From: Bacteroidales bacterium | Lineage (GTDB): Bacteria > Bacteroidota > Bacteroidia > Bacteroidales > UBA1556 | Reading direction: 5' to 3' | Length of the DNA: 50,485 bases | Assembly: GCA_015493685.1 (NCBI GenBank) | Contig: WGCS01000192.1 | Coordinates: forward strand, 1-50,485 | In this document: positions 1 to 7,191 of the stretch, piece by piece | Layout of the letters: each line of letters starts with the position of its first letter | Numbering within the stretch: position 1 is the first letter of the stretch | Notes under the pieces: generated by a model | The model's database searches: none | Told to the model about the DNA's origin: nothing | What the model saw: the letters and a program-made list of their open reading frames with translations, nothing else | Translations under genes and position numbers: made by a program

Positions 1-1
1 A

Positions 2-331
2 CCTAAATATACTGATTTAGGGATAGATAGCACAGATGTCAGGGCAGATTTAAACTATCTTGAAATAATAAATGAATGGGAAAAACAAAATGGGAAAATA
101 ATATTAGATAGTCTTGATTTGAATACACCATTTACTGATAAATTTGATAAAAATCTTAAATATACAAATAAACAATTTAAAGCCATTTTTATTGAATATA
201 GAAATAAACACTTAATTAATTTGATTAAAAATAGTTCTTACAAGAAAATTATAGTGATATATGGTGAAGGACATCGTAAAAATTTTAAAAAGCAACTTAA
301 ACAAATCAAAAGGAATAACAACGCAGGGTAA
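2..331 (+). CDS. C-terminal part of an unidentified protein (5' end outside window)
   Basis: The frame is open from base 2 to a TAA at 329-331, giving 109 codons, and no start codon is needed because the gene enters from the left edge. The fragment is Lys/Asn-rich. It ends with a hydrophobic strand and the motif IIVIYGEGHRKNF about 20 residues before the C-terminus. That YGxGH ending recalls the end of TraB-like/DUF5694 proteins, but the match is from memory and weak. An internal TTG at 119 could serve as a start, but the uninterrupted frame upstream makes a truncated longer gene more likely. Function not assigned. Confidence 0.55.
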   Translation, partial: PKYTDLGIDSTDVRADLNYLEIINEWEKQNGKIILDSLDLNTPFTDKFDKNLKYTNKQFKAIFIEYRNKHLINLIKNSSYKKIIVIYGEGHRKNFKKQLKQIKRNNNAG

Positions 332-530
332 CAAAATGTAAAAGTAATAGCTTTATGGTAGAAAATTGTAGCATTAGTTCACATATTCAGCCCCGCCAAA
401 TCTTTGATTTGACGTATTTATTGGAAAAGATTTGGCTATTTGGTAGATTTGAAGATTATCGCTTTGAAAACCGCTACTACTCGATCATCAGCCGTTGGAT
501 ATTCAGTTTTTAATTTTAGTAAATATTATT

Positions 531-2615
531 TTGCGAATTATAAAGAGTATAGGGATAATTGTTTTGTCGGTATTTATTGGCCACTTTACCTATGCCCAAG
601 ATGGAGCAACAAAAGCGGTAATCAGTAAGTATAAATTGCCTGTCAATAATGATTCCTTAGCCTTTGAGATTGTATATGGTAAAGTTTGGCAGCTTTTTGA
701 ATCTGACATTAATAATGTATTGCCCTTGATTAATACTATGCGGTATTTTAATGGTAGAATGCAAAACAAAACCAATAAGGTATTTTATAAGGGAATGCTA
801 TACAATACATTAGGTAAATATTATTATCTAATTGCCCGTTATGATTCTTCCATTTTTTATTTTGAAAAATCCATTAGTGTTTTAAAAAAAGATTCCTCTT
901 CTAAGCTATTCTCTTACCATCATGTTTATTATTTGCCTTCTTATTATAATAATCTGGCATTGGTATATGATGAAATTGGATTCTATGAAAATGCAATTCA
1001 TTACCAGTATCTGAGCCTTAATGAAGTAGAAAAGATATGGAAGTATGATACTACCGTTGTTCCTCTTAATCAATTGTATATTACCGATTTTGTGGAATTA
1101 GCAATGATGTATTCCAATATTAATGATACTGCTAAGTCGATAAGTTTGTTTGAGAAAGGTTTGCACTTGGCTCAAAAAAGTAAGAGTGAGGAAATAATTC
1201 ATTATTCAGAATTTAATTACGCCATCTTTTTAATTGACATTGATAGCCTGAGAATTGGTAAGCTTTATTTGGATTCGAGTCTTAAGTATTATAAGAAGAA
1301 TAGTCTTAATTATAACGTAACAGTAGGCTATGCTAATAAAGCTTTATTATATAAAAAGCAGCATTATAATGATAAGGCAAAGGCTTTGTTAAACAGGGCT
1401 TATCTGCTATCAGATTCTTTGGGCTTTGAAGAATTACATCAGCAAATAATGTATCAGCAGTTTTATCTTTATTATGATTTAAAGGAATATAATAAAGCAT
1501 TGAATATAGTCAATAGTTATCTTAAGGTAAATAGGACTATCGATATTGAGCTGTCAAATCTTTGTAGTGCGATGGCTGATATATACAGGAGTAGAAATAA
1601 CACAGCAAAGGAATTTTATTATCTAAATAAAGCGTTTGATATTTCAGACTCAATTTTTCAGGCAGATAGAATTTCTAAAGCAGAAATATTTAATTCTAAA
1701 TATGAATTGGATAAAGTAAACTATAAGAATGAAAAACTAATAGATAGAAATAAAAAACTCGATGAGTTTATTGTAAAGCAGCGTTTTAATAATCGAGTGA
1801 TACTTGCGCTATTGTTTATTGTAAGTGTTTTCGCTTATATTATCTACCTAAGCTTTAGGAGTAAGTCGAAAAAAAACAAGGAAATAGCAATAATAAATGC
1901 GGAGCTAAATAAGAAGACTCAAGAACTGACTAATTCAAATCAGATGCTTGAGAAGATATTTAGTGTTATCTCTCACGATCTTAAAGGCCCCATTGGTACG
2001 GCTGATGTGTTTTTTGATTATTTGAATGATGAGAGTGCCAATATATCAGCACAAGAGCGGAATGAATACATCAATACTATAGGTAAATCGGTTAAGTCAA
2101 CTCATATTTTGTTGGAAGAGATACTCAATTGGTCGCGTAATAGGCTTGGGAAGAAAGTTGCTATTATTGAGGTTGACTTGCGATGGATGGTAAATAATAT
2201 TTTCAAGAGTTTGGATGATACAATACATACAAAAGACATATTATTCAACAATGATGTGCCACAGCTAACAAAGATAAAAACCGATAAGGGCTATTTAAAT
2301 ATTATTTTGAGAAATTTAATTTCCAATGCCATTAAATTTACGAATCCTGGTGGTGAGATAAAGGTGAGTTGTGTAAATGTTCAAGGAAAAAATATCATCT
2401 CAGTGATGGATACGGGCATTGGAATGTCAAAGGAATTTGTTCAAAATCTGCTTAAATCATCCTCTTTTCAATCTACTGAAGGAACTAATAAGGAAAGAGG
2501 GTTTGGTATGGGAATAATGATTTGCAAGGAACTTACGGATAGTCTTGGAGGAAATATTCGTATTGATAGTGAGCAGGGGCAAGGAACAACTGTTTATATA
2601 GAGCTTCCGGTTTAG
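531..2615 (+). CDS. TPR-containing membrane sensor histidine kinase
   Basis: Orphan two-component sensor kinase; no response regulator gene lies next to it. It has an N-terminal signal peptide ending at TYAQ, then a TPR-rich sensor region (about residues 40-390). One membrane segment follows at about 423-445, with a short coiled coil. HisKA has its phosphoacceptor in ISHDLKGP (His482). The HATPase_c domain shows RNLISNA (594-600), DTGIGMS (627) and GFGMG (657) before the typical Leu-Pro-Val end. The TPR domain should be periplasmic. No ATG gives this N-terminus: TTG at 531 yields a well-formed signal peptide (MRIIKSIGIIVLSVF), whereas TTG at 495 adds 12 residues. The architecture is common in Bacteroidota. 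The signal sensed is unknown. Confidence 0.9.
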   Translation: MRIIKSIGIIVLSVFIGHFTYAQDGATKAVISKYKLPVNNDSLAFEIVYGKVWQLFESDINNVLPLINTMRYFNGRMQNKTNKVFYKGMLYNTLGKYYYLIARYDSSIFYFEKSISVLKKDSSSKLFSYHHVYYLPSYYNNLALVYDEIGFYENAIHYQYLSLNEVEKIWKYDTTVVPLNQLYITDFVELAMMYSNINDTAKSISLFEKGLHLAQKSKSEEIIHYSEFNYAIFLIDIDSLRIGKLYLDSSLKYYKKNSLNYNVTVGYANKALLYKKQHYNDKAKALLNRAYLLSDSLGFEELHQQIMYQQFYLYYDLKEYNKALNIVNSYLKVNRTIDIELSNLCSAMADIYRSRNNTAKEFYYLNKAFDISDSIFQADRISKAEIFNSKYELDKVNYKNEKLIDRNKKLDEFIVKQRFNNRVILALLFIVSVFAYIIYLSFRSKSKKNKEIAIINAELNKKTQELTNSNQMLEKIFSVISHDLKGPIGTADVFFDYLNDESANISAQERNEYINTIGKSVKSTHILLEEILNWSRNRLGKKVAIIEVDLRWMVNNIFKSLDDTIHTKDILFNNDVPQLTKIKTDKGYLNIILRNLISNAIKFTNPGGEIKVSCVNVQGKNIISVMDTGIGMSKEFVQNLLKSSSFQSTEGTNKERGFGMGIMICKELTDSLGGNIRIDSEQGQGTTVYIELPV

Positions 2616-2678
2616 CTTGGAATTAGTGATGAGAGGAAATTATGATTTTGTAAATACCTGGTAAATAGTAGTTTAATT

Positions 2679-3746
2679 CTATTCTTGTGTTGGTAGTTTG
2701 AAATAGCTGTCAATTCTTTCCTTTACATTGTTTTTGAAATTGAGATAAAACATATTATAATCATAAATATGATAGATGCCGAGTGCAATGGTTAATCGGA
2801 TTTCAAGTTTATTGGGAATAGGAGTAACCTTAAGGTGCCCGTTAACATTTTGTGCTCCCACATAATGAATTATGGTATCAGGAGGAGAATTAAAATGAAA
2901 GAATACAGCCCCAATATTGCTATCTTTGGGAACGAAATCTTCATTGGTACTCCAATTCAAAGGATTAACAGATATGCTTGGTTTGTCAACCAGGCTGCCT
3001 TTGGCATCACGAGCCTCCGTATTCCACGAAATTAAGCAGCCTGTTTGTTTCGCATTTTCGCATACTTTAATCTTGGGATTTTGTTTTAGGTATTTTTTAC
3101 CAATGGGCCAGCCGATAGCATAAATGGCTACAATACGTTTGGAAAGAGCACTGTCTTTCATAATTTCCGGTAGCAGACGTAATATTATCATCGATCCTTG
3201 TGAGTGTCCGGCTAAAATTATTGGCCTGTTTTTGTTAATGTGTTCTAAATAATAATTCCAAGCCTTGTGAATATCTTCAGTGGCAAGGTTTAATGCCTTC
3301 TTGCCGTTTGCTGATTTAGTAAAGAAAGAGTAAAATGTTGCTTGGCGATAATTTGGAACGTAAGTATTGCAATATTCTTCAAAAACTCCCAACTGGCTTT
3401 GTATTGACCATTTATATATCATTTTTATGGCAAAACTATCATTGATAGGCATATTCCAATTCATTGGGCTGACATAGGTGGTGGGATGTACAAAGAAAAC
3501 ATCTACCTTTTTATTATTGTTATGATGAACAAGCCAAGCAATAGTATCAGCATAATTGGGAGGATTGGCACTATCCTTTGCACCAAAATTACGAAGAGGT
3601 CTGATGGCAATTAATGAAGACCTTGAGAGTAAAGACTTTCGTGTTAGAGGCTGTGAGTTTTCACAGGAGGAGAGTATAAAAGTTAGGAATAGAATAAGTA
3701 GGCTAACTGGTATATAGTGGGTTGAAACTCTTCCTAATCTAATCAT
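2679..3746 (-). CDS. DUF3089-family alpha/beta-hydrolase lipoprotein
   Basis: Predicted lipoprotein of 355 residues. The N-terminal hydrophobic segment ends in a lipobox with Cys28 (LSSC), so export and lipid anchoring are expected. The body matches DUF3089 from memory: a VDVFFVHPTTY strand near residue 81, then LAGHSQGSMI with the nucleophile elbow Ser182, then an AIGWPIG segment. This family is an alpha/beta-hydrolase group with lipase/esterase-like folds and poorly known substrates. The gene converges on the sensor kinase at its left and is transcribed from its own promoter at 3833-3840, leaving a leader of about 80 bases. Hydrolase activity is inferred from the GHSQG elbow only. Confidence 0.88.
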   Translation of the reverse strand: MIRLGRVSTHYIPVSLLILFLTFILSSCENSQPLTRKSLLSRSSLIAIRPLRNFGAKDSANPPNYADTIAWLVHHNNNKKVDVFFVHPTTYVSPMNWNMPINDSFAIKMIYKWSIQSQLGVFEEYCNTYVPNYRQATFYSFFTKSANGKKALNLATEDIHKAWNYYLEHINKNRPIILAGHSQGSMIILRLLPEIMKDSALSKRIVAIYAIGWPIGKKYLKQNPKIKVCENAKQTGCLISWNTEARDAKGSLVDKPSISVNPLNWSTNEDFVPKDSNIGAVFFHFNSPPDTIIHYVGAQNVNGHLKVTPIPNKLEIRLTIALGIYHIYDYNMFYLNFKNNVKERIDSYFKLPTQE

Positions 3747-3832
3747 AGAATGTTATTTTTAGTATAAATGGAATTGTAGGCTGCGATATAAGAGTATAAC
3801 AACAGGTTAAAAACTAGCATTTAGTATTTTTA

Positions 3833-3840
3833 CAAAGATA
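3833..3840 (-). promoter_or_regulatory. Promoter -7 box for the DUF3089 gene
   Basis: The plus strand reads CAAAGATA, so the minus strand carries TATCTTTG, a perfect fit to the Bacteroidota TAnnTTTG element. It points at the start at 3746, about 85 bases away. Confidence 0.55.
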
Positions 3841-3896
3841 ATAATTAATACTATGAACTTGATATAAAATTTCAATTACGGAGAGTCTGGCGGAGA

Positions 3897-4012
3897 TAAC
3901 TTTGCGGCAGGGATAGAAGCGGCAGCTCCTCAATATAGGGAGGCTACTGAAGTAGGCTTGGTGACGCCATTGGAACAAGGCGCACACCGAGCCGTATCAA
4001 GGCCGTTTTTTC
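3897..4012 (+). ncRNA. Candidate small RNA, copy 1 of an intergenic RNA-like family
   Basis: A perfect -7 box TAACTTTG (3897-3904) runs straight into the GC-rich motif ending AGGGATAGAAGCGGCAGCT (up to 3927). Next comes a small hairpin around 3925-3946 (CTCC/GGGAG). A long stem follows: GGCTTGGTGACGCC (3955-3968) against GGCGCACACCGAGCC (3979-3993), about 13 pairs with one small internal loop. A T6 run lies at 4006-4011 within GGCCGTTTTTTC. Promoter, structure and T-run on one strand, in a gap with no coding frame, suggest an RNA of about 100 bases. The same motif follows a TAnnTTTG box at 27382-27417 on the other strand. No RNA family is recognised with certainty. Confidence 0.5.
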
Positions 4013-4277
4013 ATTAAATTATCCCTAAGCTGAATGTGAGTTATAATACTGGTATGATAGTGTTTCTTGCTGGATTAAATAATCAGTAGATTAAGGACTA
4101 AGTTGGGATAGTATTCTGTTTATTCTATTGCTGTAGTTTCTTGTAACGGCCTTGTTTCTGAAGTCCTGCATATATTGAGGACTATAGCGTATAGCCCTTT
4201 AAGCCGCCCCAAAAAAACAGGAAAGTAAGCGCATAAAATAATTTAAAGGTGTCGGATTTAGCAAGTCAAAATAATCG

Positions 4278-4285
4278 TATCTTTG
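4278..4285 (+). promoter_or_regulatory. Promoter -7 box for bcp
   Basis: TATCTTTG matches the Bacteroidota TAnnTTTG element and lies 45 bases before the bcp ATG. recA follows 76 bases after bcp on the same strand and may share this promoter. Confidence 0.55.
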
Positions 4286-4329
4286 GCATTGGAAATTAAA
4301 TTAAAAACTACATCATTAATAGCTTAATT

Positions 4330-4791
4330 ATGACACATTTGAAGGTGGGAGATATGGCTCCTGATTTTGAGACGGTAGATGAAAAGGGTAATACCATAAA
4401 GTTGGATGATTTCAGAGGAAAAAAACTTATACTTTTTGCATATCCCAAGGCGATGACACCGGGTTGTACCAATGAGGCATGTAATTTGCGCGATAATTAT
4501 CAGATACTTAGTGATATGGGTTTTGTAATGTTGGGATTGAGTGCCGATGATGCGAAGAAACAAATCCGTTTTAAGGAGAAATATAATTTTCCATTTCCAT
4601 TGATTCCTGATACAGAGAAGACAATTTTGAAATTGTATGGGATATGGGGACTCAAGAAACTTTATGGTCGTGAGTATGAAGGCATAAATCGTATGACTTT
4701 TATTATTGATGAAGAGGGTAAAATTGAGAAGATTTTCAATAAAGTGAAGACCAAGGAGCATGCAGAACAAATTATTGCTGCTTATAAATAG
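4330..4791 (+). CDS. bcp: Thioredoxin-dependent thiol peroxidase (Bcp/PrxQ peroxiredoxin)
   Basis: Cytoplasmic peroxidase that reduces hydrogen peroxide and organic hydroperoxides with electrons from thioredoxin. The 153-residue length is normal for the family. The active-site segment AMTPGCTNEAC gives Thr43, the peroxidatic Cys46 and the resolving Cys51, the CxxxxC spacing of the PrxQ group. The start GDMAPDFETVDEKG and the later DTEKTILKLYGIWG segment are standard AhpC-TSA fold landmarks. It stands 76 bases upstream of recA on the same strand, an order I recall from other Bacteroidota. No oddities seen. Confidence 0.96.
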   Translation: MTHLKVGDMAPDFETVDEKGNTIKLDDFRGKKLILFAYPKAMTPGCTNEACNLRDNYQILSDMGFVMLGLSADDAKKQIRFKEKYNFPFPLIPDTEKTILKLYGIWGLKKLYGREYEGINRMTFIIDEEGKIEKIFNKVKTKEHAEQIIAAYK

Positions 4792-4867
4792 CTTTTGGTA
4801 TTATTGAGAAAGGAAGAAATTGATAAAGTATATAGATTAATAGAAATTTAAATAAGAATAATATAAT

Positions 4868-5869
4868 ATGGCAAAAGAAGCAAACAAAGAGAAACTTAAG
4901 GCCTTACAGCTAACGTTGAGTAAGATAGAGAAAGATTACGGTAAAGGAGCCGTAATGCGTTTGGGCGATAAAGCCGTTGTAGATATTGATGTTATCCCAA
5001 CGGGTAGTATAGGATTGGATTTAGCATTGGGGATAGGAGGTTTACCACGAGGTAGAGTAATAGAAGTTTATGGTCCTGAATCATCGGGAAAGACAACATT
5101 GGCAATTCATGCCATAGCCGAAGCGCAGAAGTTGGGTGGTGTTGCTGCTTTTATTGATGCTGAGCATGCTTTTGATCGCTTCTATGCAGAGAAATTGGGC
5201 GTCGATATTGAGAATTTATTAGTATCGCAGCCGGATTATGGTGAACAAGCCTTGGAGATTACCGATAGTTTAATTCGCTCAGGTGCAATTGATATTATTG
5301 TTATTGACTCGGTTGCAGCACTTACGCCAAAGAGTGAGATAGAGGGTAATATGGGGGATTCGAAAATGGGATTGCAGGCACGACTGATGTCGCAGGCATT
5401 ACGGAAACTTACCGGTACCATTAGTAAAACTGGAGCTACGTGCATATTTATTAATCAGCTGCGTGAAAAAATTGGCGTTATGTTTGGTAATCCTGAGACT
5501 ACTACCGGTGGTAATGCCCTTAAGTTCTACTCTTCGGTACGAATAGATATTCGTCGTTCTACCCAGATAAAAGATGTGGATAAGGTTATGGGAAACAGGG
5601 TGAAGATAAAGGTGGTTAAGAATAAAGTAGCCCCACCATTCAGGACTGCTGAATTGGATATTATTTATGGAGAAGGTTTCTCGAAAGTAGGCGAGTTGGT
5701 TGATTTGGGAGTAACCTATAATATTGTTAAGAAAAGCGGATCCTGGTTTTCGTATGGAGAAACTAAACTTGGTCAGGGAAGAGAATCGGTAAAGCAGCTG
5801 CTGCGCGATAATCCGGAATTGGCTGAAGAGATCGAAATGAAAATTAAGGATGCAGTAAAGTCGAAATAG
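4868..5869 (+). CDS. recA: Recombinase RecA
   Basis: ATP-dependent strand-exchange protein for homologous recombination and the SOS response. The 333 residues include the Walker A motif GPESSGKTT (69-77), Walker B strand [12 protein letters not shown] (141-152), the DNA-binding loop region around [19 protein letters not shown] and the [10 protein letters not shown] signature. The C-terminal tail is short and ends in Lys-rich residues rather than a long acidic tail. The 76-base gap after bcp has no obvious independent promoter or SOS operator that I can see. A structured RNA candidate or terminator begins 12 bases after the stop codon. Confidence 0.99.
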   Translation: MAKEANKEKLKALQLTLSKIEKDYGKGAVMRLGDKAVVDIDVIPTGSIGLDLALGIGGLPRGRVIEVYGPESSGKTTLAIHAIAEAQKLGGVAAFIDAEHAFDRFYAEKLGVDIENLLVSQPDYGEQALEITDSLIRSGAIDIIVIDSVAALTPKSEIEGNMGDSKMGLQARLMSQALRKLTGTISKTGATCIFINQLREKIGVMFGNPETTTGGNALKFYSSVRIDIRRSTQIKDVDKVMGNRVKIKVVKNKVAPPFRTAELDIIYGEGFSKVGELVDLGVTYNIVKKSGSWFSYGETKLGQGRESVKQLLRDNPELAEEIEMKIKDAVKSK

Positions 5870-5881
5870 AAAATAGAACTT

Positions 5882-6022
5882 GAAGGGAGGAGACGCACGG
5901 TAATACTTTAAGAGATGACCTTGACTTTTACCTATTGCGAGGTGAAAAATAAGACTCTTACCAAATCCGATAAGGGAAGTATTTCGGTATAAGGTACTGA
6001 GAGTATCCTCCTTTCTTTTTTT
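5882..6022 (+). ncRNA. Structured RNA candidate downstream of recA (6S-like rod?)
   Basis: Four nested helices are readable. P1 is GAAGGGAGGA (5882-5891) with TCCTCCTTTC (6006-6015). P2 is AATACTT (5902-5908) with AAGTATT (5977-5983). P3 is TAAGAG (5909-5914) with CTCTTA (5955-5960). P4 is TTTTACCT (5926-5933) with AGGTGAAAA (5940-5948). T7 follows at 6016-6022, so termination on the plus strand is expected. The rod shape, closing stem and asymmetric internal loops recall 6S RNA, and Bacteroidota have a 6S-Flavo class, but I cannot confirm membership. At minimum it is the recA transcription terminator in an unusually long form. Confidence 0.5.
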
Positions 6023-6052
6023 GTTATTTATATAATTAATAGGCAGTGTATT

Positions 6053-7051
6053 ATGAATAGAATTTTATTTGTTGTACTAATTTTTGCTCTTGGAAGTTTA
6101 GGCGCTTGTAAGAATAATAGTAAAATAAAACTAAGTAAAAAGAGTAGTTTAGAGCAACTTAATGCAGCGATAGAAGCTAGCCCTAATCAAATAGATTTGC
6201 TGGAGAAGAGAGCCAAATACTATATGAGCAAAAAGAATTATGATAGGGCTGCTCAAGATTACCAGTCGGCGATAAAACTAGCTCCCGATAGCGTAAATTA
6301 TTATATACAGATTGCTAATTTGTTTATGCAATCAGGGAAAATTAAAAACGCCATTGGCATTCTTAAAAGAGTAATCAAAATCAAACCTGATTACCCCGAT
6401 GCTTATTTGAAATTAGGGGAGATAAGTTTATTTTTAAGAAAATATCAGGATGTTTTTAATTATGCCAATAAGGCATTGGAAGTAGATCCATATAGCGATA
6501 AGGCCTATTTTTTGAAAGCCTATGCCTATAAAGAAAATGCTGATACTAACAAAGCTATCGATAGTTTTCAGAAATGTTTGAGAAATAATAGTAATAACTA
6601 TGAGGCCAATGTGGAGCTGGGAATTCTATTTATGAATTTAAAAAATAAATTGGCAGTTACCTACTTTAATAATGCCATTGCTCTTGATTCCACTAAGCTT
6701 GATGCCTATTACGATTTGGGCCTTTATTACCAGAATAATGATCAACTGAATAAAGCCTTAGCGACCTATAAAAATATAGAAAATATTGCACCTGACTTTC
6801 CCAATAGTTATTATAATATTGGCTATATTTATTTGCAGTTACTCAATATCCCCGATAAGTCCATCCCTTATTTTACCAAAGCTATAATAGCCTCTCCCAA
6901 TTATTATCAAGCCTATTACAATAGAGGACTTGCCTATGAGCGATTAGGCGATGTATTTAATGCAAAATCCGATTATAAGGAAGCGCTAAAATTACATTCT
7001 AATTATGAGAAGGCCATTGAAGGACTTAATAGAGTGGAGAAACCTTTATGA
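6053..7051 (+). CDS. TPR-repeat lipoprotein
   Basis: The 332-residue protein begins with a signal peptide and lipobox (LGAC, Cys19), so it is probably a lipid-anchored periplasmic or outer-membrane protein. From about residue 35 to the end it is a tandem array of roughly eight TPR units with the usual pattern of small and aromatic residues (for example NYEANVELGILFMN, YYNIGYIYLQL, YYNRGLAYERLGD). TPR arrays serve as protein-binding scaffolds; no partner can be read from the context. It stands alone after the recA RNA candidate and is followed by a hairpin at 7082-7103. Confidence 0.9.
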   Translation: MNRILFVVLIFALGSLGACKNNSKIKLSKKSSLEQLNAAIEASPNQIDLLEKRAKYYMSKKNYDRAAQDYQSAIKLAPDSVNYYIQIANLFMQSGKIKNAIGILKRVIKIKPDYPDAYLKLGEISLFLRKYQDVFNYANKALEVDPYSDKAYFLKAYAYKENADTNKAIDSFQKCLRNNSNNYEANVELGILFMNLKNKLAVTYFNNAIALDSTKLDAYYDLGLYYQNNDQLNKALATYKNIENIAPDFPNSYYNIGYIYLQLLNIPDKSIPYFTKAIIASPNYYQAYYNRGLAYERLGDVFNAKSDYKEALKLHSNYEKAIEGLNRVEKPL

Positions 7052-7081
7052 TAAGTAGGAAATAGCGCTAATGTTGGCCGG

Positions 7082-7103
7082 GATATAAATTAGGCTTTAT
7101 ATC
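7082..7103 (+). terminator. Possible terminator after the TPR lipoprotein gene
   Basis: GATATAAA pairs with TTTATATC across a 6-base loop, with flanking GGC/GCC pairs possible. It is followed by the T-rich stretch TTGCCTTGCTTTT rather than a clean T-run, so this is a weak call. Confidence 0.35.
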
Positions 7104-7191
7104 TTGCCTTGCTTTTAGAGTAGAAGAATTTAATACTAGTGTAATGCCGAATTAATATATTTCATATCACCAAATCAACAAAATTTAATCT

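Larger units (their letters stand above)
3747..4329. other. Gene-free gap between divergent DUF3089 and bcp genes
   Basis: No credible coding frame. It holds the DUF3089 promoter, the candidate small RNA at 3897-4012, the bcp promoter, and a 10-base inverted pair CAAGGCCGTT (3998-4007) / AACGGCCTTG (near 4146-4155) whose meaning is unclear. The stretch 4160-4240 has a short inverted repeat (AGTCCT/AGGACT) and nothing else I can name. Confidence 0.6.

Noticed and set aside
394-414. Hairpin CGCCAAATC/GATTTGACG as a terminator
   Set aside because: One mismatch, a 3-base loop and no T-run; too weak to list as a feature.
3897-4240. tmRNA, RNase P RNA or SRP RNA in the DUF3089-bcp gap
   Set aside because: None of the conserved cores of these RNAs is visible.
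4324-4770. 148-codon minus-strand frame opposite bcp
   Set aside because: It is the antisense shadow of a clear peroxiredoxin gene.
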